A DNA stretch of 64,000 nt from Leptospirales bacterium (GTDB taxonomy: Bacteria > Spirochaetota > Leptospiria > Leptospirales > Leptonemataceae). The notes under the pieces were generated by a model that saw only the letters and a program-made list of their open reading frames with translations, was not told where the DNA came from and did not search any database. Where the stretch lies: the NCBI GenBank assembly GCA_019694685.1, contig JAIBBM010000023.1, positions 1-64,000 on the forward strand. Direction: 5' to 3'. Positions 26,695 through 34,981 of the stretch are shown here, piece after piece (position 1 is the first letter of the stretch; each line of letters opens with the position of its first letter). The translations under genes and the position numbers were made by a program.

Positions 26695-28280
26695 CGTAGG
26701 TCCACCTGAACGACGCTCAAAATATTCTCAAGTCTTTTCATCTTCTCGAGGGCATCTGCGGACAGCAATTCGTCTGTTGTAATCACGCATCTCGCGGTGC
26801 CCCCTCTTGAATCGCGGCCAAGTTCGAGGTGAGCAATATTTACGTTTTGATCTCCCAGATACATGCCCAGAGTGCCCACTACGCGCGGTACATCTCTGTT
26901 TTGCACGATCAAAAGGATGCCTTCCGGTTCAAATTCGATGGGCAGGTTTTGAAAACCTACTACCATTGGCTTACTCTGCAGTGCCGTGAATTTCAGACCG
27001 GCCGTTGTCTTGCTGGATGAAAATTTCACGGTGATCGCGCTGGAATAACCTTCGCATGTCTTTTCGCTGGTTTCAGTGACTCGAATGCCGCGGTCTTTTG
27101 CCAGGAAAGGTGCGTTTACAAAATTCACTTCATCTCCGAGCGCAGGCGTGAGTGCTCCGCGAAGAATGGCAGCCTTCACAGGATCGGTCATGAATTTTTC
27201 AATTTCGCCTGCGTATTCGATCTCGATGGAATTTACATCCCCCTCAAGGAATTGAGTGAGAAGGCGACCAATTTTTTCTCCGCCTTTGAAATATGGTGCC
27301 AGAAAATCCAGCGTCTCTGGTTCCATGGTGGGGAAGTTCAAAGCGTATCGTGCAATTCCTTTTGTGAAGAAATCAATCACCTGTTCTACTGTGTCCATGG
27401 CGACTGCAAACTCGGCATCTCCTGTGGACGCTCCGAGGTGAGGTGTTACTATGCAGTTCTCAAGCTTCAAGAGAGGATGGTCTGCAGCAACAGGCTCCTG
27501 TACAAACACATCGAGTGCGGCGGCCGCAATCGTTCCATCTGAAAGGCCCTGAGCGAGCGCATCTTCGTTGTAAATCCCGCCGCGCGCACAATTGATGAGA
27601 CGGATTCCTTTCTTGATCTGAGAAAGGTTATCTTTACTTACGAAATCCTTTGTTGTTTCCGTGAGAGGTGTGTGTACTGTTACAAAGTCTGATTGTTTGA
27701 GTATCTCTTCGCGAGATACAATGTCAATTTCCAGGTTGGCCAGATTTGCAGGTGGAATGAAAGGATCATAGCCAATGACTCTCATGCGAAGTCCCTTCGC
27801 GCGCTTTACAACTTCTTTGCCAATTCTGCCAAGCCCTACAACTCCGAGAGTTTTTCCAGTCAGCTCTACTCCGAGGAATTTGCTTTTTTCCCATTTGCCG
27901 CCGCGAGTGGATGCATTTGCCTGTGGGACGTTTCTCGCCATGCTCATCATCAAACTGATGGCATGTTCCGCTGTGGAAACTGAGTTACCTCCGGGAGAAT
28001 TCATCACAACCACACCGTGACGCGAAGCTTCTGGAATATCAATGTTGTCTACGCCTACACCGGCGCGAACTACAAGCTTCAAATTCTTTGCCGCGGCCAG
28101 CACTTCTGCGTCTACAGTGGTGGCAGATCGAATGATGAGGCCGTGCACATTTCCTATGATCTTGAGTAGTTCGTCGCGTTTTGTTCCGCCGGAGTAAATT
28201 ACTTCTAAATCCGCATGGGCTTTCAGTTTGGAGACGCCTTCTGCGTCGAATTTGTCAGCAATGAGTATGGTATGCTTCAT
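26691..28280 (-). CDS. serA: D-3-phosphoglycerate dehydrogenase
   Basis: SerA oxidises 3-phosphoglycerate with NAD+, the first step of serine synthesis. The 529-aa protein is the long type. It has a substrate domain, then the NAD-binding motif VVGLGRIGKEVVKRAKGL. The catalytic Arg lies in INCARGGIYNEDAL, the Glu in LDVFVQEP and the His in TPHLGAST. From about 320 to 450 is the extra ASB-type domain, and from about 455 a C-terminal ACT domain (EGILLIVQNRDVPRVVGTLG) that usually senses serine. I start at MKHTILIADKF; an ATG 9 nt upstream is also possible and neither has a clear ribosome-binding site. Confidence 0.95.
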   Translation of the reverse strand: MKHTILIADKFDAEGVSKLKAHADLEVIYSGGTKRDELLKIIGNVHGLIIRSATTVDAEVLAAAKNLKLVVRAGVGVDNIDIPEASRHGVVVMNSPGGNSVSTAEHAISLMMSMARNVPQANASTRGGKWEKSKFLGVELTGKTLGVVGLGRIGKEVVKRAKGLRMRVIGYDPFIPPANLANLEIDIVSREEILKQSDFVTVHTPLTETTKDFVSKDNLSQIKKGIRLINCARGGIYNEDALAQGLSDGTIAAAALDVFVQEPVAADHPLLKLENCIVTPHLGASTGDAEFAVAMDTVEQVIDFFTKGIARYALNFPTMEPETLDFLAPYFKGGEKIGRLLTQFLEGDVNSIEIEYAGEIEKFMTDPVKAAILRGALTPALGDEVNFVNAPFLAKDRGIRVTETSEKTCEGYSSAITVKFSSSKTTAGLKFTALQSKPMVVGFQNLPIEFEPEGILLIVQNRDVPRVVGTLGMYLGDQNVNIAHLELGRDSRGGTARCVITTDELLSADALEKMKRLENILSVVQVDLR

Positions 28281-28308
28281 ATGAGCCATGTTTTAGGAGG
28301 GCACCCTT

Positions 28309-28349
28309 CGCTAAAAGTGATTTAGCGGAGCGAAAGCCGCAGTTTTCGC
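28309..28349. promoter_or_regulatory. Two small hairpins upstream of serA
   Basis: CGCTAAA/TTTAGCG (28309-28315 and 28321-28327) forms a 7-bp stem with a 5-nt loop, and GCGAAA/TTTCGC (28330-28335 and 28344-28349) forms a second. They fill the 84-bp gap between the esterase stop and serA on the minus strand. No T-run follows, so an operator or leader structure is as likely as a terminator. Confidence 0.3.
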
Positions 28350-28364
28350 ACGGCCCAGAGACGG

Positions 28365-29357
28365 TCAATTTTCGACGGACTGCTCTGTTCTCCTGAAAAG
28401 GCGAGCAAAGAAGCCCCGCCGGGGCGTCTCCGGGACAAAGTCTTTGAGAGTGTCGTCGACGAATTCCTGGATGAAACGCAGTACTCTCTTCTGCGCTTTT
28501 TTGTGGGTCAAAAGAGTATGCATGTTTGTCATATCAGGAGGCAGAATGAACTGGAGAGCCCGTTTTTCTCTGCTTCCAATGTTGTTGTAGATGTAGATTT
28601 GATTTTCCGCAGACACGGTTCGATCGTTTGCAGCCATGATGGAGCAATAAGGAACGCTGATGCGAGGCAGAACTCTTCTCACTCCGGAGAGAGATCTCTT
28701 GAAACTATGGAGAGTATCGAGCGCGTAGGTGGCGTCATATCCAAGCCAGGGGTTCAGTCTCTGCATGCTATTGGTTTTCTTTTTCCCTTCTATGCGAAGA
28801 ATAGAAGTAAAGATGCGCATGATTCCAGTAAACATGGTCATGGGCTGGTGGATGATGAGTTTTCCGTTGAAAAACCCATTGAAGAAAACGGGAGATGAAA
28901 TGGTCAGCACTCCAGCGGGGCGATACGTATCTGCGAATCTGCCCGCAAGATCGAGCATCAGTGTGCCACCCATAGAAAAACCAACCAGGAATACTTTTCT
29001 GTATTTGCTTCTCTCTTCTCTGAATAGAGTCTCCAGATAGTCTTGCCAGTGATAGAATCTTACGCGCGTTAGATCTTCTATTTTTGTCCCGTGGCCTGGA
29101 AGAAGAATGCCGATCGAAGTATGTCCGAGTCCATGCAGGAATTCTCCCAGCGGTCGAGTGGTCAGAGGTGAATCTTCAAATCCGTGGCAGATGAGAAAAG
29201 CCACTCCGCTTGTGCCTTCGAATCTGTACGGTTCCGCTCCTGGCATGATCTGCCTCGGGTCGATTGGCTCAGGCATGGGCCGGGCCGGTTCAGGCAATCC
29301 AAAGTGGCCAAGAATGAATATAGAAGCGACGAGAAGAACGAGGATCGACAGGACCAC
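28365..29357 (-). CDS. Alpha/beta hydrolase (carboxylesterase/lipase type), membrane-anchored
   Basis: The 330-aa protein starts with a hydrophobic anchor (residues 1-20, from a GTG codon) and then an alpha/beta hydrolase domain. The oxyanion region is FLICHGFEDSP, the nucleophile Ser lies in GFSMGGTL, the Asp in AANDRTVS and the His in TNMHTLLTH, a full triad in the usual order. It resembles carboxylesterase and monoacylglycerol lipase families; the substrate is probably a short ester or lipid at the membrane. The basic C-terminus (RRGFFARLFRR) is unusual. Confidence 0.8.
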   Translation of the reverse strand: MVLSILVLLVASIFILGHFGLPEPARPMPEPIDPRQIMPGAEPYRFEGTSGVAFLICHGFEDSPLTTRPLGEFLHGLGHTSIGILLPGHGTKIEDLTRVRFYHWQDYLETLFREERSKYRKVFLVGFSMGGTLMLDLAGRFADTYRPAGVLTISSPVFFNGFFNGKLIIHQPMTMFTGIMRIFTSILRIEGKKKTNSMQRLNPWLGYDATYALDTLHSFKRSLSGVRRVLPRISVPYCSIMAANDRTVSAENQIYIYNNIGSREKRALQFILPPDMTNMHTLLTHKKAQKRVLRFIQEFVDDTLKDFVPETPRRGFFARLFRRTEQSVEN

Positions 29358-29443
29358 GTCGCGATGTTCGCCGAGTCGCTAATTCCGGCAAATGAAATTC
29401 CCGGCACGAGTTGACGCAGAGCACGGGGATGCAGTCATGAGTC

Positions 29444-29662
29444 ATGGCGGAACTCACGCGCAGACTGCAAATCCTGCTCGATCCGGATCAAATGGAGTCA
29501 TTGCAGGCAATCGCGCAAAAGCGGCGTAAGTCTGTGGCGGAACTCATCCGCGAAGCGGTCGACATTCAGTACAGACCTCGCACTGAAGTAAGACGCATTC
29601 AGGCCATAGAAAGTCTTAGATCGTTCTCTTCGATCCACATTTCCACGGACGATTTGAAGTAA
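29444..29662 (+). CDS. Ribbon-helix-helix antitoxin-like protein
   Basis: This 72-aa protein has the RHH/CopG fold: a beta strand (RRLQILLDPDQ), helix A (MESLQAIAQKRRK) and helix B (VAELIREAVDIQYR). Such proteins bind DNA as dimers and often act as VapB antitoxins. The C-terminal 25 residues would bind the toxin. The partner downstream is a PIN-like protein with a degraded active site. The gene ends inside the first copy of a 19-bp tandem repeat. Confidence 0.8.
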   Translation: MAELTRRLQILLDPDQMESLQAIAQKRRKSVAELIREAVDIQYRPRTEVRRIQAIESLRSFSSIHISTDDLK

Positions 29663-29690
29663 TCTGAAAATTTTGAAGTAGTCTGAAAAT
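29653..29690 (+). repeat. 19-bp tandem repeat at the antitoxin/toxin-like junction
   Basis: TTTGAAGTAATCTGAAAAT (29653-29671) is followed directly by TTTGAAGTAGTCTGAAAAT (29672-29690), one mismatch. The first copy contains the last codons and TAA stop of the RHH gene. The second copy contains the same codons with TAG and runs into the ATG of the PIN-like gene. It looks like a recent slip duplication that moved the two genes apart. Confidence 0.9.
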
Positions 29691-30087
29691 GGAAAAGTGG
29701 TTCCTCAGTTTTGATGCCATCCTGGTTCTCGCCTCCGATCTACCCGCGAAGTCCGCGCTTCTCGATCAACTGAGCGAATTTCTAAAATCAGGCATTCTGG
29801 TTACATCCTCGCACTCAGTGCAAAGATGCGCCGAGTTTTTCGAACACAGAGGAGAGAAATCGTTTCGATCCTTCTATTCCCGTCTGAGGCCCGCTCTGGA
29901 TCATGTTCTGGAAGTGACGGAAAGAGATCAGTCTTACGCTCTGGATCTGGCCGAATCTTCTAACTTGTCTCTGGCGCTGGCTCTTGAAGCGGCTGTGGCG
30001 ATTCATTCAGGCGCCAGTGGCTTCGTATCATCGAATTCAAAAATTGACTCGCTTTCGGAACTTCCGCGCATCGCTGTTGCCATATGA
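29689..30087 (+). CDS. PIN-like (VapC-type) protein with degraded active site
   Basis: The 132-aa protein follows the RHH gene as VapC follows VapB. The pattern fits a PIN domain: FLSFDAILVLASD at the start (one acidic residue kept), SVQRCAEFFEHRG in the middle, and LALALEAAVAIHSGASGFVS near the end. There VapC proteins normally have DALHAATA-like sequence with an Asp and a VTND motif. Here the Asp is gone and TND reads SSN. RNase activity is therefore doubtful. Its TGA overlaps the ATG of the next gene (ATGA). The PIN assignment is by context and weak similarity. Confidence 0.5.
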   Translation: MEKWFLSFDAILVLASDLPAKSALLDQLSEFLKSGILVTSSHSVQRCAEFFEHRGEKSFRSFYSRLRPALDHVLEVTERDQSYALDLAESSNLSLALALEAAVAIHSGASGFVSSNSKIDSLSELPRIAVAI

Positions 30088-31250
30088 GCCAGGAACAGGT
30101 AATAGAACTAACAGAAGAAGAGTCTTCCACGCAGGAGCTCGCGCGTCGCATTTCAAATCAGGACCTGGCTCCCATGGCAGATGAGCTCGATCGCCATGAG
30201 CAGTTCGCGCACCCGGTGTTTCAGAAACTCGGAGAAGCTGGACTACTCGGAATTGTCATTCCGGAGGAGTTTGGAGGGGCAGATGGATCGTTTTTGTCTG
30301 CAGTTCTTATTATGGAAGAACTTGCGCGAAATTGCGGCGGGACTGCTCTGAGTTTTGGAGCGCACGCATTCATTGGCGCTTACAACCTTTTCAAATTCGC
30401 AAGTGATTCGCAGCGAAAGAAATATCTGCCTGATTTGTGTTCTGGTAAGAAGTACGCCGCCTTTGCTCTCACTGAGCCGGAGAACGGATCGGATGCGATG
30501 GGTCTTCGCACCAGGGCAGAGAAGCGTGGAGCATCTTACATTCTCAATGGCGCCAAAACTTTCATCACAAACGGAAGCGTCGCAGACACATTTGTAGTCT
30601 TCGCGCGGACGGGAGATGCAGGGGCCAAAGGAATTTCCGCATTCATTGTGGAGAGATCTTTTCCGGGATTTGCATCGGGTAAACCCATGGAAAAGATGGG
30701 AATGAGAGCGAGTCCAACTACGGAATTGTATTTCGAAAACTGCGAAGTGCCCGCGGAGAATTTGCTCGGTGCCGAGGGGCAGGGCGGTTACTTTGCCCTG
30801 GAAGGTCTGGACATGGAGCGCACTCTTTTTTCAGGCCTGCCGATTGGACTGATCCAGGGAGCATTTGATGTTGCGCTCAAGTACAGCACGGAAAGATCTC
30901 AGTTCGGTTCAAAGATCGCTGGCCTTCAGCTGATTCAGGCCATGGTGGCAGACATTGGAATGAATTTGTTCGTGTCCAGGCTTCTTGCCTACACAGCAGC
31001 CAGAAAGCTCCAGGAAAAAAAGAGAGTCACTCTCAACGCAAGTTTCTCCAAACTCTTCGCATCGGAAGCAAGTGTGAAAAGCACTCTCGACTGCATCCAG
31101 ATGCTGGGCGGTTACGGCTACATTCGTGAATTCAAAGTAGAAAGGCTGATGAGAGATGCAAAGCTTGTGGAGATAGGCGGAGGCACTTCTCAGATCCAGC
31201 GTCTTATCATCGCTCGCGAAATCTACAAATCGCACGATTTGAGCCCTTAG
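30084..31250 (+). CDS. Acyl-CoA dehydrogenase, isovaleryl-CoA dehydrogenase-like
   Basis: This FAD enzyme would introduce a 2,3 double bond into an acyl-CoA, passing electrons to ETF. The 388-aa protein has the family signatures FALTEPENGSDAMGL, TFITNGSVAD, FGSKIAGLQLIQ and IQMLGGYGYIREFKVERLMR. The usual catalytic Glu before GTSQ is Gly here (IGGGTSQIQ). A Glu stands in GLDMERTLFSG (residue 245), the place used by isovaleryl-CoA dehydrogenase, which suggests branched acyl-CoA substrates such as those of leucine breakdown. It is coupled by ATGA to the PIN-like gene. Confidence 0.88.
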   Translation: MSQEQVIELTEEESSTQELARRISNQDLAPMADELDRHEQFAHPVFQKLGEAGLLGIVIPEEFGGADGSFLSAVLIMEELARNCGGTALSFGAHAFIGAYNLFKFASDSQRKKYLPDLCSGKKYAAFALTEPENGSDAMGLRTRAEKRGASYILNGAKTFITNGSVADTFVVFARTGDAGAKGISAFIVERSFPGFASGKPMEKMGMRASPTTELYFENCEVPAENLLGAEGQGGYFALEGLDMERTLFSGLPIGLIQGAFDVALKYSTERSQFGSKIAGLQLIQAMVADIGMNLFVSRLLAYTAARKLQEKKRVTLNASFSKLFASEASVKSTLDCIQMLGGYGYIREFKVERLMRDAKLVEIGGGTSQIQRLIIAREIYKSHDLSP

Positions 31251-31268
31251 AACATTTTTTGTTTTTAC

Positions 31269-31298
31269 TTGATCTCTGGCGCAGTCGGGTCGTCTAAT
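31269..31298 (+). promoter_or_regulatory. Candidate sigma-70-type promoter, possibly leaderless
   Basis: TTGATC (31269-31274) and TCTAAT (31293-31298) are separated by 18 nt. The -10-like box ends 5 nt before the ATG at 31304, so transcription would begin at or near the start codon. No ribosome-binding site is seen there. Confidence 0.3.
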
Positions 31299-31303
31299 CG
31301 ATT

Positions 31304-31645
31304 ATGCCAGATCTTAACACCGACCAATCCCGCGGACAGGTGCAGAACCTTCCATCCGCATCGAGCGGGCCACGCGCCATTGAACCGGTTGTTGTTCCAG
31401 AAACAGAACTTCCGCCTGCCACAGGCGCACAAAGAATCTTCTGGATCATCATTGCGATTTTGTGCGCAGGGTGGATCTTCATTCCAAATTTCTTCATCAT
31501 TCCGATTCCTTTTTTCATAGATGAAGGAATCGCGGCGATCATTCTGATGACCGCACTCTCGAAGCTTGGAATCCGCATCCCCATTCTCCACTGGTTCTTC
31601 GAGAAGAGAATGGGAAAGAGCATTGCTCTGAAGACTAAGCGCTGA
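31304..31645 (+). CDS. Small membrane protein of unknown function
   Basis: The 113-aa protein has a Pro/Ser-rich cytoplasmic-like start of about 40 residues, then two hydrophobic segments (IFWIIIAILCAGWIFIPNFF and GIAAIILMTALSKL) and a basic tail. No family is recognised. Its stop codon directly abuts the stop of the convergent citrate synthase-like gene at 31646. Confidence 0.65.
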   Translation: MPDLNTDQSRGQVQNLPSASSGPRAIEPVVVPETELPPATGAQRIFWIIIAILCAGWIFIPNFFIIPIPFFIDEGIAAIILMTALSKLGIRIPILHWFFEKRMGKSIALKTKR

Positions 31646-32953
31646 TCAGGTTTCCCGACCCCAGTGTGTCCCCTGGCGATCTGTTGGAAATGGTCTTTCC
31701 GCAACGCCAGTGTACACCTGTCCGGGTCTGTATGCTCCACGCACTCCTTCGTCGTGCTGTTCCATCCAGTGCGCCAGCCAGCCTGAAAGTTTTCCAATCG
31801 TGCGAATCACGTTGTTCATAGTCATGGGCAGGCCGATCATTCGAAAGATGAGCGCGGAGTAGTAATCCAGGTTCGGATACAGACCCTTCTCTTTGAAATA
31901 GGGATGGCCCAGGGTGAATTCTTCTACTTCCAGAGCTTTTTCGAAGAGAGGATCTACGGCCGCAATTTCGTTTGTCTTCCTGAATTCGTGAAAGAGTTTC
32001 CTGGCAATGATCGCACGAGGATCCTGAGTCCTGTAACTCGAATGACCGAGGCCGTTGGAACGGATGATTTCCTGCCCTTTTATAAACTTTTCAAAGTATT
32101 CTTCCGGGCTCTGGCGACGTTTTGTCATCTGGTCGAGCATGGGGATAGGCGGAATGTTTGCTCCGAATTCCCTGGATCCCCACATCGCACACATCGCGGC
32201 GTTGATGCAGGCAAACAGATTTGCCTGTGAGCTTGCCACGAGGCGCATCGTGGTTGTAGCAGTGTTCTGTTCATGATCGCTATAGAGAATGAGCAACTGA
32301 TTGAGCACTCGATCGTGTGATTTAGGAACTTGATATGTTTCTGCCGGAACAGCAAAGAGCATGTTCAAGAAGTTTGTGCAATACGGCATTTCGTCGCGCG
32401 GGTATACTACTGGCTCTCCTACAGATTTCTTGTAAGACCAGGCAGCCAGTGTTCGCACTTTGGCAAGAAGCCTCGCGCGAATATCTACTCCCTTTTTCAA
32501 ATTCTCTTCATACGTAGACGGATAGTATGCGGACAGAGCAGTTACCATGGTGGCCAGGATGGCGATTGGATGGGCGTCTCCTGGAAAAGCATCGAAGAAG
32601 TAGCGCATGGATTCGTGAATCATGGAATGCTTGCACAACTCGTTTGAATAGTTTGCGTACTGTTCTTGATTTGGGAGTTCTCCTTCATTGAGCAGAAAGG
32701 AAACTTCTACGAAGCTGGAGTGCTCTACCAGGTCCTCAATGCGATAGCCACGATAGAGTAGCCTTCCGCTCACTGGATCAATGTATGTGATGGCGCTCTT
32801 CGTGATGTTGACGTTGTTCAAGCGCGGATCAAAAATGCGAAGCCCCGTCTTTTCAAAGAGGCTGTCTGCGTGAATTGAACGCGAGCCATCTGTACCCTGC
32901 ACGACGGGCAGGTGGTATTCTTGATTGTCTAGAATGAGTTTTGCGTCTTCCAT
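31646..32953 (-). CDS. Citrate synthase homologue lacking a catalytic histidine
   Basis: The 435-aa protein follows the type II (E. coli-like) citrate synthase fold from end to end, from the N-terminal beta domain through LLYRGYRIEDLV to GWLAHWMEQHDEG. Of the catalytic triad, His227 in YSDHEQNTATTT and the Asp in LYPNLDYYS are kept. The second catalytic His, in GPAHGGAN of normal enzymes, is replaced: the stretch reads GSREFGAN with Glu262 at that place. The oxaloacetate-binding GHRVY reads GHSSY. Citrate synthesis is therefore doubtful; another condensation or a regulatory role is possible. Start 32953 (MEDAKLILDNQEY) matches the family N-terminus. Confidence 0.82.
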   Translation of the reverse strand: MEDAKLILDNQEYHLPVVQGTDGSRSIHADSLFEKTGLRIFDPRLNNVNITKSAITYIDPVSGRLLYRGYRIEDLVEHSSFVEVSFLLNEGELPNQEQYANYSNELCKHSMIHESMRYFFDAFPGDAHPIAILATMVTALSAYYPSTYEENLKKGVDIRARLLAKVRTLAAWSYKKSVGEPVVYPRDEMPYCTNFLNMLFAVPAETYQVPKSHDRVLNQLLILYSDHEQNTATTTMRLVASSQANLFACINAAMCAMWGSREFGANIPPIPMLDQMTKRRQSPEEYFEKFIKGQEIIRSNGLGHSSYRTQDPRAIIARKLFHEFRKTNEIAAVDPLFEKALEVEEFTLGHPYFKEKGLYPNLDYYSALIFRMIGLPMTMNNVIRTIGKLSGWLAHWMEQHDEGVRGAYRPGQVYTGVAERPFPTDRQGTHWGRET

Positions 32954-33007
32954 AGCCTGGCATGATTCGGCGCCAGGCGGGCATGGTTGCAAGCACTATC
33001 TCTCGGG

Positions 33008-34981
33008 TTATTTCCGCTTCAGTTTGTGCTTGATGTAGGCTGCAAATTCACCCAGAGACATGTTCCCGGATAGCTTTGGCGCGGGCATAGAATCTGGCAC
33101 CGGGACTGCCTCTGCAGTCTGCATGGCCGGCTCAGCTGCAATGGCAGATGCAATCGGCACAATTCGAATTTCACCCGTAACATTCTTCTGCACTTCCACT
33201 CTCTCCGATTTCAGTTTGATATCAATGCGCAAGAACTTGCGATTGATGATCGAGATGGCCATGGAGCCATCCAGAATTCGAATGATTTCGCGAACGATCG
33301 CCCATTTGGCCCAGAGAGTGCCTCGTTCCGGATTCAAACTCGTGATGAGTTCGTGAAGCTTGCGCGTCTGGCGAAAGTCGTTATGGAAAAGAAGAAAGCG
33401 AAAGTGAATGTTTTCTGAAAGGTCAGATGTGATGATCAGGTCAATGTGCTTGAACTCGCGAAACCCCGGGAAGTCGATCAGGCGAATGACCATCGAGTTG
33501 ACCAGTTCCAGGGATGTTTTGATTTCAATGTCAGGATCCACGTTGATGTAGGAAGTGATCGCTCCCTGCGGAATCACCGCTGTGATAAAGTCCTTGAAAT
33601 TTACATTTTCAAAAGATTCCGGCTCCTGGATCACTTCGAGTCTCGATAGTTCCAGGATGTCGTCCATCTCCGCCTGCAGCACGCCCAGGTCTGTGTCGAT
33701 TTTATCCAGCAGTTCCTTTTTTTCTTTCTCTCTGAGGTCCGCGTTTCGCGCGGCAAGAGTCAGGTTGACGATTGCCTGAGCGGGCCCGCGAAGAATCCCG
33801 TCAATGTATCTGAACACGCGGTCTCGCAGCGCGTTTACAGAATCCAGACGAGTACGCCGTCTCTCCACGTCCAGGTGAAGCCGAATCAAACGGAAAATCA
33901 GGATGAAAGAAAGCGCGAAAATGAAAATGAATACGCTCGAATCAAAGACTCCTCCGCCCCACTTGATGAATCCACGTTCGCTGAGGAAGAATAGAAGTGT
34001 GGCCACGAGCATGATGATCATGCCACCGGCGAGAATCATTGCATCTGAGTCCCGGCGAAGTGCTCGCTGGCATGCATGATACGCATACCATGCAAAAAAG
34101 GGAAGGTTCAGCGGGAACCAGATGGTCATCACTGCGTCGATTCTTACAGGCGAGCCAAGGAATGGCAGGATCAGAGCCACAACTCCGTTGAAAGCCGGAT
34201 AGAGGTAAACCAGGCGATTGAGCTTGAGTTTAAAAAAGCTAACAAAGAAAAAGAAGAAGGAAGTCGCGCATGCAATGTAGAGCATTTGCTCTGCTGCCTT
34301 GAATGCATAAAACCAGTCTGCGATCTGGAAACGCAGTTCGTTTCTCATCAGTTGCTGGAGAGCAAAGGAAATAGTAAATAAACTATAGTAAAAATAGTCT
34401 CGCATCCCGCCCACGCGGAGGAATAGCACTATGAAGAAGATACCTGTGGCAATGTAGATTCCGGAAAGAACCAGGCTTTTGAGGGCAGTTTTCCAGACAG
34501 TTGCTTCCGCTCGATCAATCGTGTCGATTCGCACTGGCCCGGAAGTGATTCCCATGAAGTCTTTGAAAGAACCTTCCAGGCGAATTGCAATTGTGTTTTC
34601 GCCCTGACGAAGAATAGAAGCGGGGAGTGGGTACACTCGCGGTCTGCCATACCCGTATTTCTCGGATGATTTTTCTCCAATGAGTTCCCCATTCAAATAC
34701 ACGCGATCGCGATCATAGACTGCTCCAAGGAGGAGCGCGAGATTTGATTCGCTTCGCACAAGGTTGAATCGTTTTCTGAGCCAGACCGCTCCACTTCCTT
34801 TTGCTTTGTCCGCGATGTTTGCGGGGAGGCGCACAGACTCATAGGAAGTGTCATCGAAGAGTGGGTCTGCATTTACTACATCGTCCCTTGTGATTACATG
34901 CCAGTCTCCAGAAAGCACGTCGTCATGCGTCTGTGCATAGAGAGGCAGTGCGAAAAGAAGAACCAGTAGAGCGCGAATCAT
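33008..34981 (-). CDS. 7TM sensor protein with degenerate histidine-kinase domain
   Basis: The 657-aa protein has a signal peptide, then a periplasmic jelly-roll sugar-binding-like domain (about 25-150; VYLNGELIGE, YPLPASILRQGENTIAIRLE). A seven-helix membrane region follows (about 160-375), as in 7TMR-DISM sensors. A dimerisation helix pair comes next (RDRVFRYIDGILRGPAQAI ... DDILELSRLE), where the phospho-accepting His position is Gly. The ATPase region lacks the N-box and glycine boxes. The tail is Pro/Ala-rich. It is a pseudokinase, coupled by ATGA to the related gene upstream, with which it probably forms a heteromer. Confidence 0.75.
   Translation of the reverse strand: MIRALLVLLFALPLYAQTHDDVLSGDWHVITRDDVVNADPLFDDTSYESVRLPANIADKAKGSGAVWLRKRFNLVRSESNLALLLGAVYDRDRVYLNGELIGEKSSEKYGYGRPRVYPLPASILRQGENTIAIRLEGSFKDFMGITSGPVRIDTIDRAEATVWKTALKSLVLSGIYIATGIFFIVLFLRVGGMRDYFYYSLFTISFALQQLMRNELRFQIADWFYAFKAAEQMLYIACATSFFFFFVSFFKLKLNRLVYLYPAFNGVVALILPFLGSPVRIDAVMTIWFPLNLPFFAWYAYHACQRALRRDSDAMILAGGMIIMLVATLLFFLSERGFIKWGGGVFDSSVFIFIFALSFILIFRLIRLHLDVERRRTRLDSVNALRDRVFRYIDGILRGPAQAIVNLTLAARNADLREKEKKELLDKIDTDLGVLQAEMDDILELSRLEVIQEPESFENVNFKDFITAVIPQGAITSYINVDPDIEIKTSLELVNSMVIRLIDFPGFREFKHIDLIITSDLSENIHFRFLLFHNDFRQTRKLHELITSLNPERGTLWAKWAIVREIIRILDGSMAISIINRKFLRIDIKLKSERVEVQKNVTGEIRIVPIASAIAAEPAMQTAEAVPVPDSMPAPKLSGNMSLGEFAAYIKHKLKRK

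Noticed and set aside
28295-28300. AGGAGG on the plus strand between the esterase gene and serA
   Set aside because: No start codon or open frame follows on the plus strand; both neighbouring genes lie on the minus strand.
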